Shown here: piece by piece, positions 18,888 through 28,139 of the stretch | Layout: each line of letters begins with the position of its first letter | Position numbering within the stretch: the first letter of the stretch is position 1 | Origin: Belliella aquatica | GTDB lineage: Bacteria > Bacteroidota > Bacteroidia > Cytophagales > Cyclobacteriaceae | DNA length: 47,140 nucleotides | Reading direction: 5' to 3' | Assembly: GCF_014637795.1 (NCBI RefSeq) | Contig: NZ_BMFD01000014.1 | Location: 55,491-102,630, forward strand | Program-made: the position numbers and the translations under genes | Notes under the pieces: model-generated | Seen by the model: the letters and a program-made list of their open reading frames with translations, nothing else | What the model was told of the DNA's origin: nothing | Databases searched by the model: none

Positions 18888-21800
18888 ATGTTAGATCAGC
18901 TTCAATTTAATTTTATTTCAATTCCAGTTTTTATAACAAGCATTTTGTTTTTGTTTCTTGTCCTTTTAAGTATAAAGAGAGGAAATCAATCTGGTGAAAA
19001 ATACTTTACTATTCTTTTAATCAGTTGTTTTGTTTATGCTATTTTATATAGTTTCGAGATAATTTCTACGACCGAGAAATACATTGTCACTTTTTATAAG
19101 CTAGAGTTTATTGGTGGTGTTTTTATTACTCCCATGCTTTTGGCTTTTATGATAAAATTTACGGGGAATGATCGGTTCTTGACAAAACGAAATTTAATTT
19201 TATTGTTTGGGTCAGCTTTCTTTTTTCTTACTCTTTTGTTTACCAATACATATCATCATCTTTTTTATAAGTCATTTGATATTATTGAGAATAGTTACTT
19301 TACGGCAATTCAATTCGAAGCAGGACCGTTCCACTGGATATATGGAGGTTACAATATTACGCTTGTGATTTTTACCAATATACTCTTATTGCGTATGCTT
19401 CTTTTTATACCAAAGACTTATTCCAAACAAGTTTTTGTTTTTCTTTTAGCAACGCTTATTCCTTGGCTAACGCACATTATTGATTTAATTGGATTTCATA
19501 CTTATCAATTAGATTTAGTCCCATTTTCTTTAGCTGTAAGTGCACTGATTATGTATTGGGGTCTGTTTAAATTGAATATGCTCAAATCTATGCCAATAGC
19601 ATTTGAAAAGATTTTTAATGAGTTAAATGATGGCGTGATTATTTTAGATCCGGTTGGACATGTTGTCGCCCAAAATAAAACAGCCATAAAACAGCTAAAG
19701 CTCCAAGCTCCGTTGGACAAATATACGATCATCGAAAAATGGCCAAGTCTAAAAGCTTATTTTGACCTTCTTCAAGATCCAAAACCAAGCGAGTTCCAGG
19801 TAAATCCTACCCAGACAATTTTGGTAAAAAGAGACTCTATGCTAGATCAGAGTAATCAAGATGAAGCAATTCATTATATTATTCTTCGTGATATTACAAT
19901 TGAAAAGCTATCTGAAGAAAGGATAAGGCAAAATGAAAATATGCTGCAGTTAGCTAATGAAAATTTGGTAAAAAACGAGAAGATGTTGAAGTCTATAGCG
20001 ATGGCGACAAAGGAACTCCTCTCAAACCCAAATTTTGCGCTAGCAACCCAAAGAGCGATTACAATACTTGGGGAGGGTGCGTCGGTGGATCGAGCTTATC
20101 TCTTTGAAAATAGTAGGAATGAAAAAGGAGACCTTTTCAGTTCTCAGCGCTTCGAGTGGAGCGCGATGGGCGTACCTCCTGAAATCGACAATCCAGATCT
20201 ACAAGGTATTCCGATGGCTATGTATGGTGAGGCGGTAGACTTTTTAATGGAAAATAAAGTTTACCAAACCATTGTTTCGGAATTAGCTGACGTTGAATTG
20301 AAAGGACTTCTTGAAGGTCAAGAGATCAAGTCTATTTTGTTGATTCCTATTTTTGTTGGAAAGGAGTTTTGGGGCTATGTAGGATTTGATGACTGTACGC
20401 ATGAAAAAGTTTGGAGTGAAGCAGAGACAGCTTTGTTACTTAGTTTTGCGGATAGTATTTCCAATGCATTGGAAAGGAAAAATTTGGAGCATAGTCTATT
20501 TGAATCTATGCAGCAAGCTAAAGATGCAAATATTGCTAAATCCGAATTTTTGGCTAATATGAGTCATGAAATCCGAACGCCGTTGAATGGAGTAATTGGG
20601 TTTTCGGATTTATTGAAGAGAACGAGCTTGGATGAAACCCAGCGAAATTACCTTAAATCTATTACGCAGTCAGGTAATTTACTTTTGGAATTGATCAATG
20701 ATATTTTAGATTTCTCTAAAATAGAAGCGGGAAAGTTAGAATTGAGTCCTGTTAAGCTAAGTTTAAAGGAAATAGCTGAGGAATCCTTATCTATTTTTAA
20801 ACCAAAGGCTGAAGAAAAAAATATCAAATTGATTCTTTCTTTAGATCTGAATCTACCCGAAGTGGTCTTGATGGACATCACAAGACTGAAACAGATTATC
20901 ATTAATTTGTTAAGCAATGCGGTGAAGTTCACAAAGGAAGGAGAGATTGAACTCGCTGTGCAAGTCAATGAGATTGATCATAAGAAGCATATAGCTGGAA
21001 TTACTTTTAGCGTCAGAGATACGGGTGTCGGTATATCGAAAGAGAAAGAAAAAGTCATATTCGAAGCTTTTGCGCAAGAAGATAATTCTACAACAAGGAA
21101 ATACGGGGGGACAGGTTTAGGACTCTCCATCAGCAACAAATTACTTGAGCTAATGCAAAGTAAATTGGAACTGGAAACAGAGCTTGGAAAGGGAAGTAAA
21201 TTTAGCTTTACTTTAGATGTACTGTTTGAAGAAGGGGCTTATGTAGTGGAAATAGAAGAAGAATCCCTACGGAAAAAAGCTATCAATAGAACTGCATTTG
21301 TTACAAAATCACAGCGAATTTTATTAGTTGATGATAATCCTGTGAATATGCTTTTAGCAAAAACAATAGTAAGAAGCTTAATTCCTGAGGCGGAAATCTT
21401 TGAAGCACAAAATGGGTTGAAAGCGCTCGAATCATTCAAAATGCATAGGCAAGATATAATTTTTATGGATATTCAAATGCCAGAAATGAGTGGTTATGAA
21501 GCAACAAAAGAGATTAGGAAAGTAGAGCAAGGGAGCGGTCAAAGAGTACCAATCATTGCTCTTACTGCGGGGACAGTAAAGGGTGAACACGATAGGTGTA
21601 TCGAAGCAGGGATGGATGATTATCTGAGTAAGCCAATTTTGGTCTCCGATATTTCAGAAATGCTTTATAAATACCTCAAAGAAGATAGAAAAGAGATAAA
21701 AAGTCAATATGAATCTAAATTTGAGGAGTACAAGCATACCGATCCTGAGTTTTTTCTTGAATTGATTGATGTGAGTAGAACAAACATCTCAAAACTTCGC

Positions 21801-22043
21801 AAAACATTAAAATCATATATTCAAGATGAAAATCTCAATAAAGTAAAGCAGACCGGTCACGCTTTGAAAGGAATAGCCTTGAACCTTGAATTGGGTAACC
21901 TTATTGAGCTATCCGCAGAATTAGAAAGATTGAAAGAATTTCCAACTGCGGCTGAGTATGATATATTTGACAAAGTAGACAGTGAAATTCAAATCATCCT
22001 CGATAAATTGGATGTAGAAATAGCGATGTCAAAAAAGAAATAA
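18888..22043 (+). CDS. Seven-TM hybrid sensor histidine kinase with REC and HPt domains
   Basis: A 1051-residue membrane phosphorelay protein. The first 210 residues carry seven hydrophobic helices of the histidine-kinase N-terminal 7TM type. A PAS-like domain (about 225-345), a GAF domain (about 370-535), HisKA with phospho-acceptor near H561 in ANMSHEIRTPLNG, HATPase_c with RDTGVGIS and GGTGLGLSIS, a receiver domain with RILLVDDNPVN and D about 860 in FMDIQMPEMSG, and an HPt domain with H about 990 in TGHALKGIAL follow. All phosphorelay steps are thus in one chain; an output regulator is not encoded next to it. The leader AAGGAAATG is a good ribosome site. A strong shared terminator follows. 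Confidence 0.93.
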   Translation: MLDQLQFNFISIPVFITSILFLFLVLLSIKRGNQSGEKYFTILLISCFVYAILYSFEIISTTEKYIVTFYKLEFIGGVFITPMLLAFMIKFTGNDRFLTKRNLILLFGSAFFFLTLLFTNTYHHLFYKSFDIIENSYFTAIQFEAGPFHWIYGGYNITLVIFTNILLLRMLLFIPKTYSKQVFVFLLATLIPWLTHIIDLIGFHTYQLDLVPFSLAVSALIMYWGLFKLNMLKSMPIAFEKIFNELNDGVIILDPVGHVVAQNKTAIKQLKLQAPLDKYTIIEKWPSLKAYFDLLQDPKPSEFQVNPTQTILVKRDSMLDQSNQDEAIHYIILRDITIEKLSEERIRQNENMLQLANENLVKNEKMLKSIAMATKELLSNPNFALATQRAITILGEGASVDRAYLFENSRNEKGDLFSSQRFEWSAMGVPPEIDNPDLQGIPMAMYGEAVDFLMENKVYQTIVSELADVELKGLLEGQEIKSILLIPIFVGKEFWGYVGFDDCTHEKVWSEAETALLLSFADSISNALERKNLEHSLFESMQQAKDANIAKSEFLANMSHEIRTPLNGVIGFSDLLKRTSLDETQRNYLKSITQSGNLLLELINDILDFSKIEAGKLELSPVKLSLKEIAEESLSIFKPKAEEKNIKLILSLDLNLPEVVLMDITRLKQIIINLLSNAVKFTKEGEIELAVQVNEIDHKKHIAGITFSVRDTGVGISKEKEKVIFEAFAQEDNSTTRKYGGTGLGLSISNKLLELMQSKLELETELGKGSKFSFTLDVLFEEGAYVVEIEEESLRKKAINRTAFVTKSQRILLVDDNPVNMLLAKTIVRSLIPEAEIFEAQNGLKALESFKMHRQDIIFMDIQMPEMSGYEATKEIRKVEQGSGQRVPIIALTAGTVKGEHDRCIEAGMDDYLSKPILVSDISEMLYKYLKEDRKEIKSQYESKFEEYKHTDPEFFLELIDVSRTNISKLRKTLKSYIQDENLNKVKQTGHALKGIALNLELGNLIELSAELERLKEFPTAAEYDIFDKVDSEIQIILDKLDVEIAMSKKK

Positions 22044-22071
22044 AAAGAGGAGTCAATCGACTCCTCTTTTT
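22042..22071. terminator. Bidirectional terminator between the hybrid kinase and the dipeptidase
   Basis: A perfect 13-bp stem (22042-22054 with 22059-22071) with an AATC loop, A-rich on one side and T-rich on the other, separates two convergent genes. It overlaps the kinase stop codon region. Confidence 0.88.
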
Positions 22072-22109
22072 ACTTTTTCAATTTCAGAAAGATGGATCAT
22101 TAAACTTTC

Positions 22110-23348
22110 TTATTTAGCTACTGATTCCACAGCTTTCCACACTCTAAAGAAATTTTTGTAGCACACCTTTTCTATATCTTCCTTAGAGTAGCCTAGTTTC
22201 ATTAACTCTGCAATCAAATTCGGATACATGGAAGCATCTTTTAGACCTTCGGGCAAACTGTCTCCGACGCCGTCAAAATCAGACCCTAATCCAACATGAT
22301 CTATTCCTACAAGTTTCACCACGTGGTCGATATGCTCAGCTACTTTTGACACATGAACAGTTGGTTTATTTGCTGTGGTATAAGAAGAGATGTATTCTTG
22401 GGCTGCCGAATCTCGTCTATTCAAGTTATTTTCCTCTAGCCACTCTTGAATATGGGTTCTATTTGCAGTATTTTTTTCGGAATAAGCTTGATCTAAAAAG
22501 CTGCCACCGAAAGTAATCATGACCATACCGTCTTTTTCTGCAATTTTTTGAATGATCTCATCTGATACATTTCTTTCAAATCCAGGTGTGAAGTTTCTTA
22601 CCGAACTGTGTGTTGCCACGATAGGAGCTGTGCTCAATTCAGCCACGTCAAAAAATGTCTTGTCAGTAATATGAGATACGTCGATGATCATTCCAAGACG
22701 ATTCATCTCTTTCACTACTTCTTTCCCAAATTCGCTTAGCCCTCCGTGTGTTTCAGCGTCATCATAGGAAGAGTCACCCACTAAGTTGTCTTTTCCATGA
22801 GTCAAAGTCATGTAACGAATTCCTTTGTCATAAAAGTAAGCTACATTACTTAGGTCATCTTCTATCGCTGCGGCATTTTCTATACCCATGGGAAGTGAAA
22901 GAAGTCCTCTCTTGAAGTTTGCTTCGATTTCTTCTGGAGATTTTGCTAAAGCAATTTGATCAGGCCAAGTGCTTGCAAGCCTTTCTACCATCATGATGAG
23001 CGTATCCGCAAGATCTTTTGCGCCACCTCTATCCTGATATCCCGCTGGAATATAGATTGCCATAAATGGCGCATCCATGCCACCTTCTTTAGCCCTAACA
23101 TAATCAATATTCCCACCTTCTTGACGATTAATGAAGTCATACACTTCGCCTGTCATGGTATTGCCTTGATTATACATTCTGTAAGGTAAATCCATATGAC
23201 CATCTACGATAATGGTGTTTTTGGCAAACTCTTTAGCTATTTCGAGCCTTTCATCGTCTGTAAGTTGGGTGTAATCAACTTCTACGGCTTTTTCATTACA
23301 TGCAAAAGCTAGCGCTGCACCAAGTGCTAGTGATAATATTTTTTTCAT
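22110..23348 (-). CDS. Membrane dipeptidase (peptidase M19) lipoprotein
   Basis: A zinc dipeptidase of the renal dipeptidase family, 412 residues. The N-terminus is a lipoprotein signal with C17 in LAFAC, so it is probably anchored in the periplasmic face of a membrane. Metal-site motifs of the M19 fold are visible: H51 and D53 in VDGHMDLPYR, a glutamate in GIENAAAIE, a histidine in DVSHITDKTF, ATHSS, and GSDFDGVGD. These residues bind two zinc ions and hydrolyse short peptides, often including D-residues. Stand-alone gene on the minus strand, divergent from the SMP-30-like lipoprotein; regulatory DNA between them is 209 bases. Confidence 0.93.
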   Translation of the reverse strand: MKKILSLALGAALAFACNEKAVEVDYTQLTDDERLEIAKEFAKNTIIVDGHMDLPYRMYNQGNTMTGEVYDFINRQEGGNIDYVRAKEGGMDAPFMAIYIPAGYQDRGGAKDLADTLIMMVERLASTWPDQIALAKSPEEIEANFKRGLLSLPMGIENAAAIEDDLSNVAYFYDKGIRYMTLTHGKDNLVGDSSYDDAETHGGLSEFGKEVVKEMNRLGMIIDVSHITDKTFFDVAELSTAPIVATHSSVRNFTPGFERNVSDEIIQKIAEKDGMVMITFGGSFLDQAYSEKNTANRTHIQEWLEENNLNRRDSAAQEYISSYTTANKPTVHVSKVAEHIDHVVKLVGIDHVGLGSDFDGVGDSLPEGLKDASMYPNLIAELMKLGYSKEDIEKVCYKNFFRVWKAVESVAK

Positions 23349-23478
23349 AATGTACAGGTTTAGATTTCAATTTAAGAAAACCAATGAATTCCTTATTCAG
23401 AAGATTTATAAGCGGTCAAAATTTTGGCTAAAACAGATTTTCAATTTTGTTGTTAACAGTCATGTTGGAATTAAATAG

Positions 23479-23499
23479 ATGAATAATTTTGTTATTCAT
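23479..23499. promoter_or_regulatory. Inverted repeat enclosing a TAnnTTTG box
   Basis: ATGAATAA and TTATTCAT form an 8-bp inverted repeat around TTTTG, and TAATTTTG (23484-23491) inside it fits the Bacteroidota -7 element. A TTG at 23465-23467 gives a 16-base spacer. It lies 58 bases before the ATG of the lipoprotein gene at 23558 and could be an operator or a chance palindrome in AT-rich DNA. Confidence 0.35.
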
Positions 23500-23557
23500 A
23501 AATATCAAGCTTTTCAAAAGTGGAAAAATCAAAAAATCTTAACCTTTACCAAATCAA

Positions 23558-24442
23558 ATGATGAAAATTATTCAAAAACTAAGTTTCGCTTTAATGCTTC
23601 CATTCATGGTATGGAGTTGCGGACCGAGCACGACAAATGATACTAACACTACCGAAGAAGTTGTAGAAGAATCAATTCAGCCTTCCCTCACGCTTCTATG
23701 GGAAACGTCCGAAGAATTGATCACAAACGAATCCGTATTGGTTGATGAAAACTCAGGAACTATTTACGTGGCCAATATCGAAGGTAATCCTACCGAGAAA
23801 GATGGGAAAGGATCGATTTCCATTATAAGCAAATCAGGAGAAATCCTTGTTCAAGAATGGGTATCTGGTATAGATGCGCCAAAAGGGATGGGTATCAGCA
23901 ATGGTAAATTATATGTGACCAATATTGATGAATTGGTAGAGATTGACATCGAAAGTGCAGCAATAAGTAATAGGATTTCAGTGGAAGGGTCACAATTTCT
24001 TAATGACATAGATACAGATGGAGGAAAAGTTTATTTTTCTGATATGAATACCGGAAAAATCCATCTTTATGAAAATGGAAAGCTTAGTTTATTCGCGGAA
24101 GGACAAGAAGGTATCAATGGATTGAGAATCGGAAATGACGGCACGGTATATGGACTAGATGCAGCAGGATTGAAGAAGTATAGTTCTGACGGAAGCTTTG
24201 AAATCATCAATTCAGTAGTAACAGGTGGAGATGGTTTGATTATTTTAGATGACAACACATTTCTAGCAAGCAGATGGCAAGGTGAAATTTACATTATCCA
24301 AAATGGCCAAGAGACAAAACTCCTTGATACGAAAGCAGCGGAGTCAAATACTGCTGACATTGGATATATGGCTGCTGATAAGATTGTTTTTGTACCTACC
24401 TTTTTCAAAAATAAAGTGGCAGCTTACAAATTAAATTACTGA
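23558..24442 (+). CDS. SMP-30/gluconolactonase-like beta-propeller lipoprotein
   Basis: A 294-residue exported protein. The signal ends in the lipobox VWSC (C21), followed by an acidic linker (TTNDTNTTEEVVEES). The rest consists of repeated strands such as SGTIYVANIEG, GKLYVTNIDEL, GKVYFSDMNTG and DGTVYGLD, the pattern of an SMP-30/NHL-type six-bladed propeller. Proteins annotated this way bind sugars or act as lactonases; catalytic metal residues cannot be confirmed, so ligand binding or scaffolding is equally possible. A small hairpin without a T run follows at 24446-24473. Confidence 0.78.
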   Translation: MMKIIQKLSFALMLPFMVWSCGPSTTNDTNTTEEVVEESIQPSLTLLWETSEELITNESVLVDENSGTIYVANIEGNPTEKDGKGSISIISKSGEILVQEWVSGIDAPKGMGISNGKLYVTNIDELVEIDIESAAISNRISVEGSQFLNDIDTDGGKVYFSDMNTGKIHLYENGKLSLFAEGQEGINGLRIGNDGTVYGLDAAGLKKYSSDGSFEIINSVVTGGDGLIILDDNTFLASRWQGEIYIIQNGQETKLLDTKAAESNTADIGYMAADKIVFVPTFFKNKVAAYKLNY

Positions 24443-24445
24443 AAG

Positions 24446-24473
24446 GTAAACTCAATTTAGAAATCGAGTTTAC
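24446..24473 (+). other. Hairpin after the propeller lipoprotein gene
   Basis: GTAAACTC (24446-24453) pairs with GAGTTTAC (24466-24473) around a 12-base loop, four bases past the stop. There is no T run, so a terminator is doubtful; it could protect the 3' end of the message. Confidence 0.4.
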
Positions 24474-24583
24474 AGCATCGAATTTCCCCATTTTGTGCTT
24501 ATCTTTATCCTAGAATTACCCAAAATTGACCTTCGGAAATTAGCGCTTACGAAGTTAACTAATTGGTATTGAACTATTACATT

Positions 24584-25585
24584 ATGAACAAGTCAGAGAA
24601 TATTAATTACGAATTAGAAAAAAACATGGAAGTCATCAGTCAACTTGATGGTTTCGTGGGTCATGCCGTGGATACCGTTCTCGTTGATCCCGAGGATTGC
24701 TGGCAGCCTACTTATTTTCTTCCTGACATGGGGAAATTAGATGCTTTTGACCAAGTGAAATTACTTCAAGAAAGAGCTGCTGGAATTCCTGACACAGTGA
24801 TTACTTCCTTAATTGGAAATATGATTACAGAAGAAGCTCTTCCAAGTTATCAGACGTATTTCAATCTTTTAGAAGGAATTAATGAGGAAGGAAACTTACT
24901 TAGTCCTTCAGGATGGGTAAGATGGTCCAAAGCTTGGACGGCTGAAGAAAATAGACACGGAGATCTTTTGAATAAATATCTTTACCTCTCAGGTAGAGCA
25001 GATATGAAAAAGGTTGAGCAAACAATCCATAGATTGATTTACAATGGTTTTGATCCAAAATCGGAGAAAGATCCATATCAAGCCATTATCTATACTTCTT
25101 TCCAAGAAAGAGCTACAAAGGTATCTCACGTAAACACGGGGAAACTTGCTGACAAAGCTGGTGATGATGTGTTGTCAAGGATTTGTAAGACTATTGCAGG
25201 AGATGAAGCGAGGCACGAAAAAGCATATAAAAGCTTCATGTCAGAGATCTTCAAAATAGATCCCAATGGAGCAATTTTAGCATTTGAGAAAATGATGCGT
25301 AAGCAGATTGTCATGCCAGCAGTTTTGATGGGAAAAGGCAGTTCCAATCCTTCACTTTTTGATCAATTCTCAGCAATAACTCAGAAAATTGGTGTTTATA
25401 CTGGTTGGGATTATGCAAGAATCATAGATCACTTGGTGAAACTATGGGACATCGAAAAATTAACAGGCTTGAATGATGTCGCTTCAAAAGCTCAAGATTA
25501 TCTTGCCAATTTAGGTGAAAGATATATGAAAGTTGCTGATAGAATGAAAGCGCCTGATGAAGTTCAACTAGCATGGTTGAAGTAA
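24584..25585 (+). CDS. Acyl-[acyl-carrier-protein] desaturase
   Basis: A soluble di-iron desaturase of the FA_desaturase_2 family, which places a double bond into acyl-ACP for unsaturated membrane lipids. ATG 24584 gives 333 residues and a normal start (MNKSENINYE); the frame upstream begins with TTG only. The two iron-binding helices are seen as EENRHG (E121, E122, H125) and DEARHEKA (E208, H211), with further acidic ligands in EEALPSYQ and QERATKVSH. The usual family length is 330-360. It is a single gene with its own terminator, and requires a ferredoxin for electrons, which is not encoded nearby. Sure of the family; regiospecificity is unknown. Confidence 0.93.
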   Translation: MNKSENINYELEKNMEVISQLDGFVGHAVDTVLVDPEDCWQPTYFLPDMGKLDAFDQVKLLQERAAGIPDTVITSLIGNMITEEALPSYQTYFNLLEGINEEGNLLSPSGWVRWSKAWTAEENRHGDLLNKYLYLSGRADMKKVEQTIHRLIYNGFDPKSEKDPYQAIIYTSFQERATKVSHVNTGKLADKAGDDVLSRICKTIAGDEARHEKAYKSFMSEIFKIDPNGAILAFEKMMRKQIVMPAVLMGKGSSNPSLFDQFSAITQKIGVYTGWDYARIIDHLVKLWDIEKLTGLNDVASKAQDYLANLGERYMKVADRMKAPDEVQLAWLK

Positions 25586-25600
25586 CATAAACAAGCAGCT

Positions 25601-25637
25601 AAAAAAAGCATTGGATGTTTCATTCAATGCTTTTTTT
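25601..25637 (+). terminator. Terminator of the acyl-ACP desaturase gene
   Basis: AAAAAAAGCATTG (25601-25613) pairs with CAATGCTTTTTTT (25625-25637) around an 11-base loop, ending in seven T. It lies 16 bases past the stop codon. Confidence 0.88.
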
Positions 25638-25693
25638 ATGTCTAAATGGAACATTTTTAGTCAAATATCAATTACATGTATATACACACAAAA

Positions 25694-26557
25694 ATGACTA
25701 TGAAAACAATAAATGCAATACATGCAGCAGATTATCATCCGATTGCAGATTTGATTACATATAATCCACTGCCTTCGCACAAACTGAAACAGATTGATCC
25801 ATTTATTTTTCTCAATCATCATGGACACCAAACATATCCAAAAAACAACAATGGCTTGCCCTTTGGACCCCATCCACATAGAGGAATGGAGACGGTGACT
25901 TTTATCTTGGAAGGAGATATTATGCACAAGGATTCTGGAGGTCACGAGTCAGTAATAGAAGCAGGAGGGATTCAATGGATGACGGCTGGTAGCGGTTTGA
26001 TCCATGCTGAAGTCAGCTCTGAGAAGTTCAAAAAAGAAGGTGGTGACTTAGAAATCCTCCAACTTTGGGTAAATCTGCCTGCCAAACATAAGATGACAAA
26101 ACCCAAATATATCGGCTTACAAAAAAATGAAATCAATCAATTCAAACTGGATGAAGATAAAGTGAATGTACAATTGATCTCAGGTGAGTGGGAAAGTCAG
26201 AAAGGTTCCTTTGAAACCATTTCACCTATTATGCTAAGTACGATTCATATGAAAGCAGGGGGAAAGTTTACCAAGTCGATTCCTCAAGAGGAGAACGTAT
26301 TCTTTTATATCGTCAAAGGTTCTGTAGAACTCCAAGGAGAAAAGATTCCATTCAGAAATCTTGTTGAATTCAACAATGATGGAGAAAGTGTATCTGTCAA
26401 AGCTTCAGAAGATGCTATCATTATCTTGGGCCATGCCAAGCCTTTCAACGAACCGATGGTCGCTCAGGGACCATTCGTCATGAATACGCAACAAGAAATC
26501 ATGCAAGCTTATCAAGATTACCAAGCAGGTAAATTTGGATCTTGGGATCATGAGTAA
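25694..26557 (+). CDS. Pirin family protein
   Basis: A cytosolic bicupin of the pirin family, about 287 residues from the chosen start. The N-terminal cupin has the metal motif PHPHRGMETVTFILEG and later GGIQWMTAGSGLIHAE, whose His and Glu residues bind iron. Bacterial pirins have been reported to have quercetinase activity or to bind metabolic enzymes; which applies here cannot be told. Three ATGs lie close (25676, 25694, 25700); the later two give the family's usual beginning (MKTI-IHAADYHPIADLITY) and sit after an A-rich leader. A terminator hairpin follows. Context shows no partner. Confidence 0.88.
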   Translation: MTMKTINAIHAADYHPIADLITYNPLPSHKLKQIDPFIFLNHHGHQTYPKNNNGLPFGPHPHRGMETVTFILEGDIMHKDSGGHESVIEAGGIQWMTAGSGLIHAEVSSEKFKKEGGDLEILQLWVNLPAKHKMTKPKYIGLQKNEINQFKLDEDKVNVQLISGEWESQKGSFETISPIMLSTIHMKAGGKFTKSIPQEENVFFYIVKGSVELQGEKIPFRNLVEFNNDGESVSVKASEDAIIILGHAKPFNEPMVAQGPFVMNTQQEIMQAYQDYQAGKFGSWDHE

Positions 26558-26572
26558 AAATTATATTCTTGA

Positions 26573-26620
26573 AGAAAAACACACAAATCTAATAGTTGTA
26601 AGATTGTGTGTTTTTCTTTT
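26573..26620 (+). terminator. Terminator after the pirin gene
   Basis: AGAAAAACACACAAATCT pairs with AGATTGTGTGTTTTTCT with one bulged base; the 3' side ends in T-rich sequence. It starts 16 bases after the pirin stop and may also serve the convergent DUF2520 gene. Confidence 0.8.
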
Positions 26621-26681
26621 TAATACCAAGCAAATCCCCTTCACTAAGAAATTAATTTTTCAATCTTAAAATTTTATAATT

Positions 26682-27458
26682 TTAATTCACATCAATGATG
26701 TCTTGAGAGATTAGACGGTATATTTCAGCTACTTGCTCGTTGTAATTCAGAAATTGAAAATGATGGTCTAAAGTACCATAATCGCCTCTAATGGCTGGAC
26801 CTGTTTGGGCTCTTTTTGCACCTAACTCTAAGCTCTTGCTTACTGACTCGATAATCAGAGGCTTAAGCATTTCAAAATCTAAACCTTGTCTTCCCATGAT
26901 TTCTTCTGATAAGCGAATCATGTGATTGGTGAAATTACTGGCGAAAACAGCAGCAACATGTAAGGCTAATCTGTCCTTTGATTTTACTACAAAAACACTT
27001 GGGGAAAGGCTTTTTGCTAGTTTTTTTAATTTTTGTAAAGTTTCCTGATCCTCAGATTCTATCAAAAAAGGCACATCAACAAAGTCAATCTCTCTCCCTT
27101 TGGAAAAAGTCTGCAAAGGGTAAAAAATCCCAGTGTACGAGGCAGAACTATAACCTAGTATACTCGAGGGAACGGTGCCTGAGGTGTGCACAAGGATACT
27201 CTCTTCAGGAAGGATGATTTCATCGGCAAGATCTGAGATGGCGGCATCACTTACAGCCAAAATAAAAATTTCTGCTTTACTATCAGAAAAATCTAAGTCG
27301 CTTTTGGCATCAGCTACATAAACTTTTTCCGTTAGTTTTTCCGCATCTTCAATGTTTCGCCCATAAATCTCGGTAATGGTGTGACCAGCATTTTCTAAAG
27401 CAGGTACTAAGTGGTTGGCGACATTTCCAGTACCCAAAATAGCTATTTTGAACTTCAT
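26682..27458 (-). CDS. Rossmann-like and DUF2520 domain protein
   Basis: A 258-residue NAD(P)-binding protein. It opens with KIAILGTGNVANHLVPALENAGH, a GxGxxG dinucleotide site of the F420-dependent NADP reductase/pyrroline-5-carboxylate reductase type, and includes ILVHTSGTVPSSIL as the end of the Rossmann half. The C-terminal half, with LALHVAAVFASNFTNHM and GPAIRGDYGTLDHHFQFL, is the DUF2520 helical domain. Its substrate is unknown; the fold is like 6-phosphogluconate dehydrogenase relatives. Start 27458 keeps the whole first strand. It is separated from the next minus-strand gene upstream by a remarkable 45-base hairpin at 27572-27616. Confidence 0.88.
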   Translation of the reverse strand: MKFKIAILGTGNVANHLVPALENAGHTITEIYGRNIEDAEKLTEKVYVADAKSDLDFSDSKAEIFILAVSDAAISDLADEIILPEESILVHTSGTVPSSILGYSSASYTGIFYPLQTFSKGREIDFVDVPFLIESEDQETLQKLKKLAKSLSPSVFVVKSKDRLALHVAAVFASNFTNHMIRLSEEIMGRQGLDFEMLKPLIIESVSKSLELGAKRAQTGPAIRGDYGTLDHHFQFLNYNEQVAEIYRLISQDIIDVN

Positions 27459-27571
27459 GATTGAAATATAAAAAAATATTATGAACCCAGTACAGTAGGA
27501 AAGCTCTTACTTAGGAAAGAAAAGCGATTCATGATTTTTTGAGAGGATAATTATGGAATTTAACTAAGAAA

Positions 27572-27616
27572 TTATCCCTGCAAATCTAAAATATAATTTT
27601 AGATTTGCAGGGATAA
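27572..27616 (-). terminator. Perfect 21-bp stem-loop
   Basis: Two exact 21-base arms (27572-27592 and 27596-27616) enclose only three bases. It lies 15 bases downstream of the stop of the small membrane protein gene at 27631 and 114 bases upstream of the DUF2520 start. The tail on the minus strand is only moderately T-rich, so it may be a terminator or a 3' stabilising structure. Confidence 0.6.
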
Positions 27617-27630
27617 AGACTAGAATTGAA

Positions 27631-27909
27631 TCAATAATATTTTCTTTTAATTTCTCCAATTTTCATTACTGAATTGATTAAAAGTGCTAGTCCTGTACTT
27701 CCTAAAATTGATATATATATCCAATATTGGTAGCCATTAATACTTGCCGAAATACTTTTTGTTGCTGCTATTTTGTGATAATAAATAACAAGAGCAATTA
27801 TAATTAAACCTATTAACCCACTTAAAAATGCCTGTTTAATTTCTGATTTCTTTTTTTTTCTATGTTCAGTATTTATCCATTCTTTATCAGAGATTATTTT
27901 TCTTTTCAT
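27631..27909 (-). CDS. Small two-TM membrane protein of unknown function
   Basis: The 92-residue product begins with a very basic cytoplasmic stretch (RKIISDKEWINTEHRKKKKSEIKQ), followed by two membrane helices at about residues 29-46 and 60-80, and a short basic end. By the positive-inside rule both ends are cytoplasmic. I do not recognise a family. It lies 14 bases downstream of a truncated DUF4143-type fragment and 15 bases upstream of a perfect 21-bp hairpin. The composition is more AT-rich than its neighbours. It could be an accessory gene acquired with the fragment, but there is no direct evidence. Confidence 0.6.
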   Translation of the reverse strand: MKRKIISDKEWINTEHRKKKKSEIKQAFLSGLIGLIIIALVIYYHKIAATKSISASINGYQYWIYISILGSTGLALLINSVMKIGEIKRKYY

Positions 27910-27923
27910 ATTTTTGATATAAA

Positions 27924-28139
27924 TTATCTTATAATTTCGTTCAGAAAATCTCTCAATCCAATCACCTCAATATTTGATTCGTAGGTATACTTTTCTACAC
28001 CTGGCGTGATGATATAGAGTTTTTCTATCCCTAAATCTTCCATTGCCAAATAACTCCCTTTGGTCAATTTGGGAGAAAGACTGAGTTTGATTTCCGCGGC
28101 AGCGAGCCATCGGCTATAGACCCATCTATCATATTTCAA
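27924..28139 (-). pseudogene. C-terminal fragment of a DUF4143/AAA-type ATPase
   Basis: The frame encodes about 70 residues without a proper start: it opens with TTG inside a TATTTC repeat unit. The sequence AAAEIKLSLSPKLTKGSYLAMEDLGIEKLYIITPGVEKYTYESNIEVIGLRDFLNEII, read in pieces, resembles the nuclease-like C-terminal end of AAA ATPases with a DUF4143 domain (EIK motif, then a VVTPG-type strand and a final RDFL helix). The ATPase part, normally some 300 residues upstream, is absent; instead there is the repeat array and then the DUF885 gene. It is best read as a deletion remnant. A small stand-alone protein is possible but less likely. Confidence 0.55.
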
